Made by a program: the position numbers and the translations under genes. A stretch of 64,000 bases of DNA, taken from Chitinophagaceae bacterium. GTDB taxonomy: Bacteria > Bacteroidota > Bacteroidia > Chitinophagales > Chitinophagaceae. The stretch's first letter is position 1. Every line of letters begins with the position of its first letter. The notes below the pieces were generated by a model. That model made no database searches and was not told the origin of the DNA. It saw only the letters and a program-made list of their open reading frames with translations. Where the stretch lies: NCBI GenBank assembly GCA_022843585.1, contig JALHNJ010000014.1, forward strand, positions 1 to 64,000, in the 5' to 3' direction. Shown piece by piece: positions 20,763-29,321 of the stretch.

Positions 20763-21857
20763 CTAAACTTCGATTGACGATTCGTTCTCTGGGATGAATT
20801 CTATAGAATAACCAGATTCTTCAGGTGCATAATCTTTCAATAGTTTTTTGGTTGATGCGGTTTGATTCGTTAATACTAAGTGAATGGGCCTTTCCGTTAA
20901 TTGTGCGGACTCAACTATCCAACTTAGTGTTGCGTAATCCGGATTTCCATTTTTACCATTTGCAGAAATCACATAGGTGTCAGCAGTGATATTTTCAAAA
21001 AAATCACGATTCGTATTCCTGTCACTTCCATGATGCGCCACCTTCAATACATCCACATGCATTCTACCGTTCTTCAACAACCCTTTTTTCTTAAGCCCCT
21101 CTATCAGATGATCGCCTCTTCCATCTCCGGTAAATAAAATAGTCCGACCAATACTTTTTACCAGAAATGCAATACTACTCAGGTTAGGAACACTTTTATC
21201 TGACATGGATAACAAGTTGAAATTGCCTGCAGCCATATCATTTTCCCTTTCTGTTAGCCATTCGTCCCACTTTATTTTTAATTCATCCAGGTTCTCTTTT
21301 GTTGGTCCGACAATTGTGAATTCCAGATTATCCATATTGAATGAAGCGTTCGGTGAACCCACCCGCATTATTCCTTGTGTCGCCGGACTGTTCATGGGAA
21401 TATTCAAAACATTACATAGTGTAGTCACCTTGTTCCCTTCTTTAATGCCATTGAGTGCAATAGCCGTAGAGGCCATTTGTATACCATTGCCGGCTGCCGT
21501 ACTGAAAATCGAATTGATCCTATTGGCCAGTGTATTATTTGTATCAATCGTGGCGCTGAATGTATTCATCCAGCAATCCTTTATTCCTATAAACAATTCC
21601 TCATTGTTATCCTTCTGCGCTTTTAATTCTGCCAGTAGATCAAGAATTCCCTTGATGTGATCGATATCAACGTGTGTAATAATAGCTGCTTCTAATTCGC
21701 CTGAACTAACAATATTTGTAAGGGTGTCCCGTAGTGAATTCTCATAGACGCCTGTTGGTCCCCCATCAATCAATATAAATTTAAGAGATGCTTCGCTGCC
21801 ATATTGTATGAGCATACAATCCCCGAATTCAGCCTGAATTACATGTAGTTTAAACAT
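20763..21857 (-). CDS. Metallo-beta-lactamase-fold protein (ComEC/Rec2-like)
   Basis: 'ILIDGG', 'ITHVDIDHIKGI', 'LFTGDG', 'VAHHGSDRN'. Confidence 0.88.
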   Translation of the reverse strand: MFKLHVIQAEFGDCMLIQYGSEASLKFILIDGGPTGVYENSLRDTLTNIVSSGELEAAIITHVDIDHIKGILDLLAELKAQKDNNEELFIGIKDCWMNTFSATIDTNNTLANRINSIFSTAAGNGIQMASTAIALNGIKEGNKVTTLCNVLNIPMNSPATQGIMRVGSPNASFNMDNLEFTIVGPTKENLDELKIKWDEWLTERENDMAAGNFNLLSMSDKSVPNLSSIAFLVKSIGRTILFTGDGRGDHLIEGLKKKGLLKNGRMHVDVLKVAHHGSDRNTNRDFFENITADTYVISANGKNGNPDYATLSWIVESAQLTERPIHLVLTNQTASTKKLLKDYAPEESGYSIEFIPENESSIEV

Positions 21858-21877
21858 AATTTTTATTTTTAGGTGGT

Positions 21878-24115
21878 TTAATTCGCGTTGATATCGCCGG
21901 ACGTTATAACGTAAGCAAAATCCTGATAGCCCTTAATAATATTCGTGGCCGTTATCAGTAAGGTATACTCTCCTGCTTTTGCATTTTCAATATTGATGAC
22001 CTCTACATTGTTTGTTGTGTCGGGCATTTTCAATAAGGATGGTACATTTTCATTCCCGATCCATTTTGTATTATCCAGGTTATAAGCCAACATGAGGTTC
22101 AGATTATTTTGCAAAGCTCTTCCCGGAATATCTGTGTAGACTAAACATATTCTTAACCATGTATTGACCGTTAACTTAAATTGGATTTTTGCAGCTTGGC
22201 CTGTAAAACGAAAATGTTTAGTGGGGTCTTTATAATTGTCTTCAAATCGTAAAAAAAAATTGTTGGCTGGGCCCGGGATTGTTTGAACCATATCCACCAT
22301 TCCGAAGCCCTGATTATAATTAGGTAAGTCTGGAAATTTCACAATGCAATCAACCCCGGTAAGTTTTTTACATCCATTGATGATAGTAGCTTTTACGAGT
22401 GCTGCACTTGCCCCATGATTTTTCGCTTTCTGATAATACTCTCTGACTACTGCAGCACATCCTGCAACCAATGGAGCTGCCATACTTGTTCCCCCCATGA
22501 TAGCATATTTGTTATTACCCGGCAGTATTCCCCAATAGCTGGATAATGAGGCTTCGGATGATTTTACCGATGCTATATCTGTACCCGGAGCAACCACGTC
22601 GGGTTTAATCCTGTTATCGTCACATGGTCCCCTGCTACTGAATCCTGCAAGTGCATTACTATCTCCGGATACCTTATCTGTACTTAACGGCGGGTTTGGA
22701 AAATGACTGGGCCAAATATCCCCGTAATTATAAGAACAATATCCTCCTTCAGTCCGCAAACTTCGGCTGGCGCCCACAGTCAGGATGTTTTTCGCAGAGC
22801 CCGGTGAACCTATGGACAAGAAATCAGGGAACCCCGCGGGAGCGTTAATGGGATTGAATGCGTTCCCTTCGTTGCCAGCGGAAAACACGAGCAGCATATC
22901 ACGATTGGCAGCAACAAAATCATCAACCTCAATAGCATTAATTGTATATCGGGAACTGGTAGCAGAACCCCAGCTATTATTATGTACCCTGACTCCATTG
23001 TCATACGCTTCCTGGAAAAGCATTTGTAGTTGCAAAGGGAGATTTAATTCGCCGCTACTATTCATAATAGATTGAAAAAATACTTTTGCCCCCGGAGCAG
23101 TACCTTTAATTTTTCCATCTGATGAAGCACCGTTTCCTACAATAGAACCAGCGACATGACTACCATGACCATCGAAGTCTGAAAAGTCATTTTCTCTTCC
23201 CCAAGCAGTTGGTGTTTTATGCACCTGGTTTTCAAAATCCGGATGTGAAATATCAATCCCTGTGTCTGCCACCCCCACTACTTGGCCATCGCCATCAAAC
23301 TCTAGGTTGGGTTGTCCATTAGATATAGCATCCATACCCATAATGCCTCTGGCCACATCATTATGTAATTTGGGTGGAATGTATTGGTCAAATGATTGCA
23401 CGGCTGTATGGGAAGCAATTTCCTGTCTATGCGCGGAGTCCTCTAACAGGTATACACGTATTTTCTTGCCGGCTACTCCTGCAATCGCAATTTCTTTTTC
23501 TAATAACCAGGCTATTACCCCGTCCATATCTTCTTTCCTGTGCAGTAAAATATCAAAGGGAACAATTTGTTTCTCGATCATTGTGCCGTGCGCCGGAATA
23601 GTGTTCTTAATTATATTAATTCCCGTATCCTTTGAACTATAGTAAGTGATATTTTTTGCAAATAGTAAGCCGACTAAGGTGAGAAACTCATCTTCCGATC
23701 CTAATCTCACCAAATAAGAATCAGGTGGTATAAATTCAAGAATGGTAATATTTGCGGCATGTAACTGCTCTCGGTATTCCTCTAATAAAGGGCCTGCAAT
23801 AGAGAATTTATAATAAGCCGGGAATCCCGCCTTTTCCTGTTCATCTCTTAGTAAAATAATATCGGGATGGTGGATATTGGTAAATCCTCTTACGCGGTCA
23901 ATTCTTTTCAGCCGGTGCATTTCCCGTTTTTCTTCTAAAATTCCGGACTGTATTTCCTGGGTAATTATTTTTTCCTCCAATAATTTTTTATACTGTCCCT
24001 CGTCTACTTCCCCTATAAAATAGCTCTCTGTTTTTTGTGGATTAATCATGGAAGCTTTTATTAAAGCTTCTTCCTTCTCATGCATAAAGTATGCAATAAT
24101 TTTGCGAACAGGCAT
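21878..24115 (-). CDS. S8 family subtilisin-like serine protease
   Basis: Catalytic motifs 'VADTGIDISHPDF', 'DGHGSHVAGSI', 'GGTSMAAPLVAG'. Confidence 0.93.
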   Translation of the reverse strand: MPVRKIIAYFMHEKEEALIKASMINPQKTESYFIGEVDEGQYKKLLEEKIITQEIQSGILEEKREMHRLKRIDRVRGFTNIHHPDIILLRDEQEKAGFPAYYKFSIAGPLLEEYREQLHAANITILEFIPPDSYLVRLGSEDEFLTLVGLLFAKNITYYSSKDTGINIIKNTIPAHGTMIEKQIVPFDILLHRKEDMDGVIAWLLEKEIAIAGVAGKKIRVYLLEDSAHRQEIASHTAVQSFDQYIPPKLHNDVARGIMGMDAISNGQPNLEFDGDGQVVGVADTGIDISHPDFENQVHKTPTAWGRENDFSDFDGHGSHVAGSIVGNGASSDGKIKGTAPGAKVFFQSIMNSSGELNLPLQLQMLFQEAYDNGVRVHNNSWGSATSSRYTINAIEVDDFVAANRDMLLVFSAGNEGNAFNPINAPAGFPDFLSIGSPGSAKNILTVGASRSLRTEGGYCSYNYGDIWPSHFPNPPLSTDKVSGDSNALAGFSSRGPCDDNRIKPDVVAPGTDIASVKSSEASLSSYWGILPGNNKYAIMGGTSMAAPLVAGCAAVVREYYQKAKNHGASAALVKATIINGCKKLTGVDCIVKFPDLPNYNQGFGMVDMVQTIPGPANNFFLRFEDNYKDPTKHFRFTGQAAKIQFKLTVNTWLRICLVYTDIPGRALQNNLNLMLAYNLDNTKWIGNENVPSLLKMPDTTNNVEVINIENAKAGEYTLLITATNIIKGYQDFAYVITSGDINAN

Positions 24116-24231
24116 AATGTTTTGGTTGAATTTTCCTAAGAATCAAGTAAATTTCTTGTAATTAAGATAGGGTGTTTTTTGATTTTAAGCCAGATAATGC
24201 ATTATAAATTAATTATTTTTAAATGTAATTG

Positions 24232-24266
24232 ATTGTCAACAAATTAAGAGTAGAAAATTTGACAAT
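24232..24266. promoter_or_regulatory. Imperfect palindrome in divergent intergenic region, candidate operator
   Basis: attgtca(aca)aatt ... aatttgacaat, 47 nt upstream of the sigma-factor ATG. Confidence 0.4.
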
Positions 24267-24312
24267 TCTTAACTTGTTACCTGTTTGCCTATATATAATA
24301 GAGACAATTAGT

Positions 24313-24918
24313 ATGAATTATACAGAACTGATAGAATTGATAAAAAAGAAAGACAAGAAAGGTCTTGAATATTTGTTTACCGATTATGGAGAGAAACTAT
24401 ATTCTTATGCAATATACCAATGGTTTTTATCGGAAGACAAGGCATGGGATGTTGTGTATAAAACGCTCGATACCCTATTATTGAAACTGCCAGGTTATAA
24501 ATTAGAGAGTTCGCGGCACTTCAATAATTTAATCTTTAAAATCTTTAAAAATAACCTGCGCCAAAGCTACCGGGATAGCCGGAGAAGTGAAGAAAAACTG
24601 GAGTTTGTAGCTCTGGATGATTTTGCCGCTGATTCGGTTAATCAGGCGGAGGAAGACTTCGCTATTGAACCTACCGTATTTACGGATTATTATAAAAATG
24701 AAGTGCTTGAAAGCCCCCTGTTTGCAGCATTGAAACTTTCATTAGAAAAATTAGAACCACGTGAAAAGGATCTGCTCTTACTGAAGGCCCAGAATTATTC
24801 TTATGATGAAATTGCTTCCATGCTAAAAACGGATGCCGGCCCTTTAAAAATGAGGCATTCCCGTGCTTTGCGAAAACTGAGAGAATATATCAATAAACAA
24901 CAAAAAGGAGTTTTATGA
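24313..24918 (+). CDS. RNA polymerase sigma-70-like factor
   Basis: ECF-like architecture; C-terminal 'LSLEKLEPREKDLLLLKAQNYSYDEIASMLKTDAGPLKMRHSRALRKLREYI' (sigma region 4-like). ORF opens at 24229 but Met at 24313 is a likelier start. Confidence 0.75.
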   Translation: MNYTELIELIKKKDKKGLEYLFTDYGEKLYSYAIYQWFLSEDKAWDVVYKTLDTLLLKLPGYKLESSRHFNNLIFKIFKNNLRQSYRDSRRSEEKLEFVALDDFAADSVNQAEEDFAIEPTVFTDYYKNEVLESPLFAALKLSLEKLEPREKDLLLLKAQNYSYDEIASMLKTDAGPLKMRHSRALRKLREYINKQQKGVL

Positions 24919-25490
24919 GTAATATAAAAAAAATAGACCCGATCCAGGAAGCACTTGTTATTACCTGGTTAGAAGATATGACTGCATCTGAGAACGATGG
25001 GCTTTTCCTATCGTTGCCTACAGCTCATTCCATAAACATTCCTGCCGATAAAAAACAATTGATGGTAGATCGTCTTTATGAAAGAATGGCGGTTCTTTCT
25101 TTTGGGGAATTATTAATTCAATCAATTTCCAGCAACCATTTATCTATGGAAGATATATCTACCACCACTTCATTGAAAAAATCAATTATTGAAGAATTGC
25201 AAACCGATAAAATTGCTGTGAATAATATTCCTGTATTTATTCTTAAAAAGTTATTGGACCAGTTAAAACTTTCTGTTGCAGATGTGAAGTCAGCGATTTT
25301 GAAAAGTTTTCAAATTATAAAAAATAATTCCATTGAAAACGAAGAGCACTTCTCGATAAGTCCTGCTTTCAGAAAGGGCGTTACGGAAGGCAGCGGCAAC
25401 TTGGTTAAGCGATTACCTAATAAAGATCTCTTCGAAAATGAAGAGTCTTTGCATAAGTATCTTGATAAATTAGATGAATTGATGAAATAA
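24915..25490 (+). CDS. Hypothetical sigma-associated partner (helical/HTH-like)
   Basis: Overlaps sigma gene by 4 nt; 'LSFGELLIQSISSNHLSMEDISTTTSLKKSIIEELQTDKI' resembles an HTH-like repeat. Confidence 0.6.
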   Translation: MSNIKKIDPIQEALVITWLEDMTASENDGLFLSLPTAHSINIPADKKQLMVDRLYERMAVLSFGELLIQSISSNHLSMEDISTTTSLKKSIIEELQTDKIAVNNIPVFILKKLLDQLKLSVADVKSAILKSFQIIKNNSIENEEHFSISPAFRKGVTEGSGNLVKRLPNKDLFENEESLHKYLDKLDELMK

Positions 25491-26527
25491 TGGGAGAGAC
25501 TACATGGTCATATACAAAGGGCAGTACACTCCGGCAATGTAATAGGAAATTCTTCTTCGCCTATAGACTGCAAAGTTGGGGAAGGAAAGATCTTCTTCGT
25601 CGGAAAGCTTATGAATTAGGGCATATGAAAAACCTGGATATGTGGGTTGGATCTGTAGTTGACAAAATAATGAATGAAAAAATAATTCCTTCTATCGTAG
25701 CAAAGGAAGTATTGGACTTCCCCGCATTAGCGGATTATGCCATTTCAATTGCTCAAAAACAATTCAATTATTCATCCAATAAAATTTACCGGTTGCCTAA
25801 AAATAAACAGGCAACGATAACGGAAGAAGATAACGAACCTTGTATCCTTGATATACATGAAACGAGCAAGGAGTATAATCCTGAGGATATAGCGCAATCT
25901 TATGAAAAAATAAGAACTGCGATTCTATCTATCCCTGACATTTTTATGCCAGACGGAAAAACAACCTTGCTCAATTATTTATATGCTTCTTATCCTTTGC
26001 TACCCGATTTGAAGGCATGGTCTTTTTATGTAGAGGCAGTCAGAGTAAATCCCCAAATAGACTTAGTGGGATATCATGCGTTTAAGCCATTTGTTATTGA
26101 CTGGAAGGTTTCAGAAAGCCTATCATCCGATTATTCAAAGCAATTACTGGTTTGCGGTTTGGCAGTTTATTATAAAAGACTGGAAAAAGAAAGGAAGGAG
26201 GGGAAAGCACCTTACGAGTTTAACGATATACGGCTTTTCAAAGTGAACCTTTTAAAGAAAGAAGTCACTGAGTATGCCATGGATCCCGATAAGATAAATG
26301 AGATTATTGATAGTATTAATTTGTCGGGAAGGGATATAAAACTACTTGAGGCAATGACAGAACCAGATGTTGCAGAAATGCCATCCATCGCAGCAACAGA
26401 AAATGAAGCAAATTGCCTTTTTTGTAATTATAAAACTTTGTGTACTTATCTCTATTTAAATAATCATGAATACGATGAAAAAAATTACTTACAATCAATA
26501 CAAATTGCTGAACCTGCGGGAGCATGA
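25490..26527 (+). CDS. Cas4/RecB-like PD-(D/E)XK nuclease with C-terminal Cys cluster
   Basis: 'YTKGSTLRQCNRKFFFAYRL', 'IDLVGYHAFKPFVIDWKVS', 'KQLLVCGLAVYY', 'CLFCNYKTLC'. Confidence 0.78.
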   Translation: MGETTWSYTKGSTLRQCNRKFFFAYRLQSWGRKDLLRRKAYELGHMKNLDMWVGSVVDKIMNEKIIPSIVAKEVLDFPALADYAISIAQKQFNYSSNKIYRLPKNKQATITEEDNEPCILDIHETSKEYNPEDIAQSYEKIRTAILSIPDIFMPDGKTTLLNYLYASYPLLPDLKAWSFYVEAVRVNPQIDLVGYHAFKPFVIDWKVSESLSSDYSKQLLVCGLAVYYKRLEKERKEGKAPYEFNDIRLFKVNLLKKEVTEYAMDPDKINEIIDSINLSGRDIKLLEAMTEPDVAEMPSIAATENEANCLFCNYKTLCTYLYLNNHEYDEKNYLQSIQIAEPAGA

Positions 26528-28859
26528 TTTCTCTTATAAATTGGTTGAAATCGATCTACCCCTTATTAAAGGGCAGGAGAAAATGAACAGGCAAAATATA
26601 GAGAAAGTAATGTTCAAAATTGCCGCTCATATTAAAGGGCCTGTTGCTTCAATTATCCGCAATGGGAAAATTATGTTAGCTATACCATCCAACAGGATCT
26701 TAAACATCAGTAAAGTACAGGCCATTCCCTTTGAAGTGAATGTTAAACTTCTTCCGGAAGTTTTTCACTTGCAAGGAAAAGATATTAATAAAGAAAATCA
26801 GGAAATTCCTTTGAAATTTCTTACTGCGGCTATTAAAAGGCAATTGAAGGCGCACTATGATTTTTTTGAATTAAATAACAGCAACCAGTTTTATGTAAAA
26901 CAACCGGTATTCAGTGATGACTCTTCTGGCATAGATATTTATGAAGGGTTTTTCTTACGGATACGTCAGTTTGATGACGGAAATTTTTACCTCGTTTTGA
27001 ACCCCACTTTTAAGTACGTCGCCAGTGAATACCTGTCAGCCATCATTTCAATACAGAACCAGCATTACATGGCCGATCGACTAACAGGTAAACATTGTCT
27101 TTATCAAAACGGTGACGACTGGTATATCATTGAAGTAGTAGGATTTTTGCGATCAATCGGTGAAGACAGATACGATGGCGAAACCATAATTAATTACATC
27201 AAAACAAGGACAGCAAATCACTACAATAAGGTTGAAGGACTACTCCGTCCAAATGATCTTACTTTATTATATAAGTACCCCAAAAGAGCTATGCAGCCGC
27301 ATCATGGAGCTAGTTCACTGGCAAAAATTGTTTACCATACAAAGGATTTAGATAACACGGCCTTGCATAAATATTCTATTCAACCAGTTGAAGAAAGATT
27401 TGAACGTATTTCGCAGGCGGTTGCCCAGTTTTTACAAAGTTTTTCTTTAAACAAAAAACCATTACAAGTCAGTACTATCCCCTTTGAAGAAGAACAGGAT
27501 TATTTTCCCTTACCGGAACTTCTTTACAATAACGGGAAAATATTATCTGTCAGTAACAGCTATCATGATAACCCCAAAATTGCCGTGCGTGACTACGCTA
27601 AGGCAAGAAAAAACCATATTATAGATTGCCAGATTTTAAAGCAAACAAGTTTTGATGCACAATATTTAATTTACCCGGAAAGCTTGGATAAACGATATAT
27701 TACTGCGATTCAAACTTATTTTGAAAATTACATGAAAAAGCTGGCCCCTAAATTCCAAGGGTTCCAACTCATACCTTATCAGATCAAACCCAATCAAGCC
27801 GCCACTTTCCAGGTAGAAGAAATTCAGCGGACACTATTGCGTAAACGTATAGGAAGCGGTTTCGCATTATTCCTGTTTGACGATATGAGTGGCCAGCATA
27901 AAAGTAAAATCAAAACCTTTCATGATTGCTTGAAGAAAAAATTTTTCCCCAACCTCAAATTCCAATGTGCGTCTTCGAAAAATATCAGCCGATATTTTGA
28001 AACTGTTTCCGATAATAAAGAAGGTCTTAATTATAAACCAGCACCAAAATATATCGACCGTTTTAAATCTTACTTATTTTACCTGGTCATGGAATATTTA
28101 AAGATTAATAATAAATGGCCTTATGCGCTGAAAAATAATTTTCATCATGATATCTGGATTGGTGTGGATGTACAGGACAGGTATGTTGGAATTACTTTTC
28201 TTTTTAAGAACGGGGAAAATATAATTTTTAAATACAAAGAAATTCCAAGAAAAACAGGAAGGATGCGGGATGAAAAAATTGATTCGGCAACGATTATATC
28301 CATACTAACAGAGAACTTAGAAAGCCAAATACCTCGTTTTGCACCTAATCCTAACAGTATTGCCATATTGCGTGATGGAAGGGTGTTCGATGATGAAATA
28401 AAAGCTTTTGAGACAGTTATCTCACTTTTACAGAGTAAAGAACTGGTCAGGACAGATAACTTTCATTGGGGGGTAATTGAGTTGCATAAAAAATCTGCAC
28501 TACCGCTCAGAGCAGCCTGTAAAGTTTCAGGATTTGCCGGACTTGAGAACCCGCAAGCTGGTACTTTCAGAATAATCGGGGACAAAGAGGGTTATTTATT
28601 TAATACTGGCTATCCCTTTAAAATTTCAGGAACTGTTAATCCCCTTTGTCTTTATAATGCATATGGTAACCTCAACTTTACAAAAGCAATGCAGGATGTT
28701 TTTGATCAATGTATGCTGGCGTTTTCTGCACCAGATAAAAGCAATAACCTGCCAATTATCATTAAGCTGATTGATTCTTTTCTATCACCGCTTGCTGATT
28801 ATATAGATACAGGTGAAGAAGAAACAAGTGAAGTCTACGATGATGAAACTATGAATTAG
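26466..28859 (+). CDS. Long prokaryotic Argonaute-like protein (MID-PIWI) with D-E-D-D catalytic tetrad
   Basis: PIWI motifs 'IWIGVDVQDRYVGITF' (D568), 'MRDEKID' (E603), 'IAILRDGRVFDDE' (D637), 'PIIIKLIDSFLSPLADY' (D770); MID-like 'GFALFLFDDMSGQHKSKIKTFHDCLKKKFFPNLKFQCASSKNI'. Confidence 0.82.
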   Translation: MNTMKKITYNQYKLLNLREHDFSYKLVEIDLPLIKGQEKMNRQNIEKVMFKIAAHIKGPVASIIRNGKIMLAIPSNRILNISKVQAIPFEVNVKLLPEVFHLQGKDINKENQEIPLKFLTAAIKRQLKAHYDFFELNNSNQFYVKQPVFSDDSSGIDIYEGFFLRIRQFDDGNFYLVLNPTFKYVASEYLSAIISIQNQHYMADRLTGKHCLYQNGDDWYIIEVVGFLRSIGEDRYDGETIINYIKTRTANHYNKVEGLLRPNDLTLLYKYPKRAMQPHHGASSLAKIVYHTKDLDNTALHKYSIQPVEERFERISQAVAQFLQSFSLNKKPLQVSTIPFEEEQDYFPLPELLYNNGKILSVSNSYHDNPKIAVRDYAKARKNHIIDCQILKQTSFDAQYLIYPESLDKRYITAIQTYFENYMKKLAPKFQGFQLIPYQIKPNQAATFQVEEIQRTLLRKRIGSGFALFLFDDMSGQHKSKIKTFHDCLKKKFFPNLKFQCASSKNISRYFETVSDNKEGLNYKPAPKYIDRFKSYLFYLVMEYLKINNKWPYALKNNFHHDIWIGVDVQDRYVGITFLFKNGENIIFKYKEIPRKTGRMRDEKIDSATIISILTENLESQIPRFAPNPNSIAILRDGRVFDDEIKAFETVISLLQSKELVRTDNFHWGVIELHKKSALPLRAACKVSGFAGLENPQAGTFRIIGDKEGYLFNTGYPFKISGTVNPLCLYNAYGNLNFTKAMQDVFDQCMLAFSAPDKSNNLPIIIKLIDSFLSPLADYIDTGEEETSEVYDDETMN

Positions 28860-28880
28860 TTTACTTTAAAAATAAAATTT

Positions 28881-29321
28881 ATGAGCGATCTAAGTGTCCT
28901 CTCCAATCAATATGAAACCTTGGTTGATACATCTGATAAAATCAATAATTCAATTATAGCTTTCAAAAAGGAATATCTTAAAAAGAATAATACCGATGCG
29001 AAATACCAGGCATTGATGTTGTCAGAAGAAGAAAAACTTCAGGCCACTAACTATTTGAGCCATTTTTTACAGGATTTATTCCAGTTGCTGGAAAATACTT
29101 CCAATCAATCTACCGATATACCCAGTATGGTGGCGGGCGATTATATTGAAAAACTTCAAATCAATATTCCTACCGTAAAAAAAGATGTCAGTGAAATACA
29201 GCAACTAATCAACAAACAAGAGACATTAAGTACCGACCAACTAAGTACATTAGACAGGATACTAATGACTTTGGACGGCGAGCGAAAAGTATTATTCAGA
29301 AAACTTAGAAGTTCCCGTTAA
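28881..29321 (+). CDS. Small helical/coiled-coil hypothetical protein in pAgo operon
   Basis: 21 nt after pAgo gene; 1-nt overlap with next gene; helix-rich composition. Confidence 0.6.
   Translation: MSDLSVLSNQYETLVDTSDKINNSIIAFKKEYLKKNNTDAKYQALMLSEEEKLQATNYLSHFLQDLFQLLENTSNQSTDIPSMVAGDYIEKLQINIPTVKKDVSEIQQLINKQETLSTDQLSTLDRILMTLDGERKVLFRKLRSSR

Noticed and set aside
26466-28859. PIWI-RE or short (MID-PIWI only) pAgo classification
   Set aside because: Length (797 aa), intact catalytic-type D-E-D-D and absence of neighbouring SIR2/TIR-APAZ or DinG-type helicase genes argue for a long pAgo instead.
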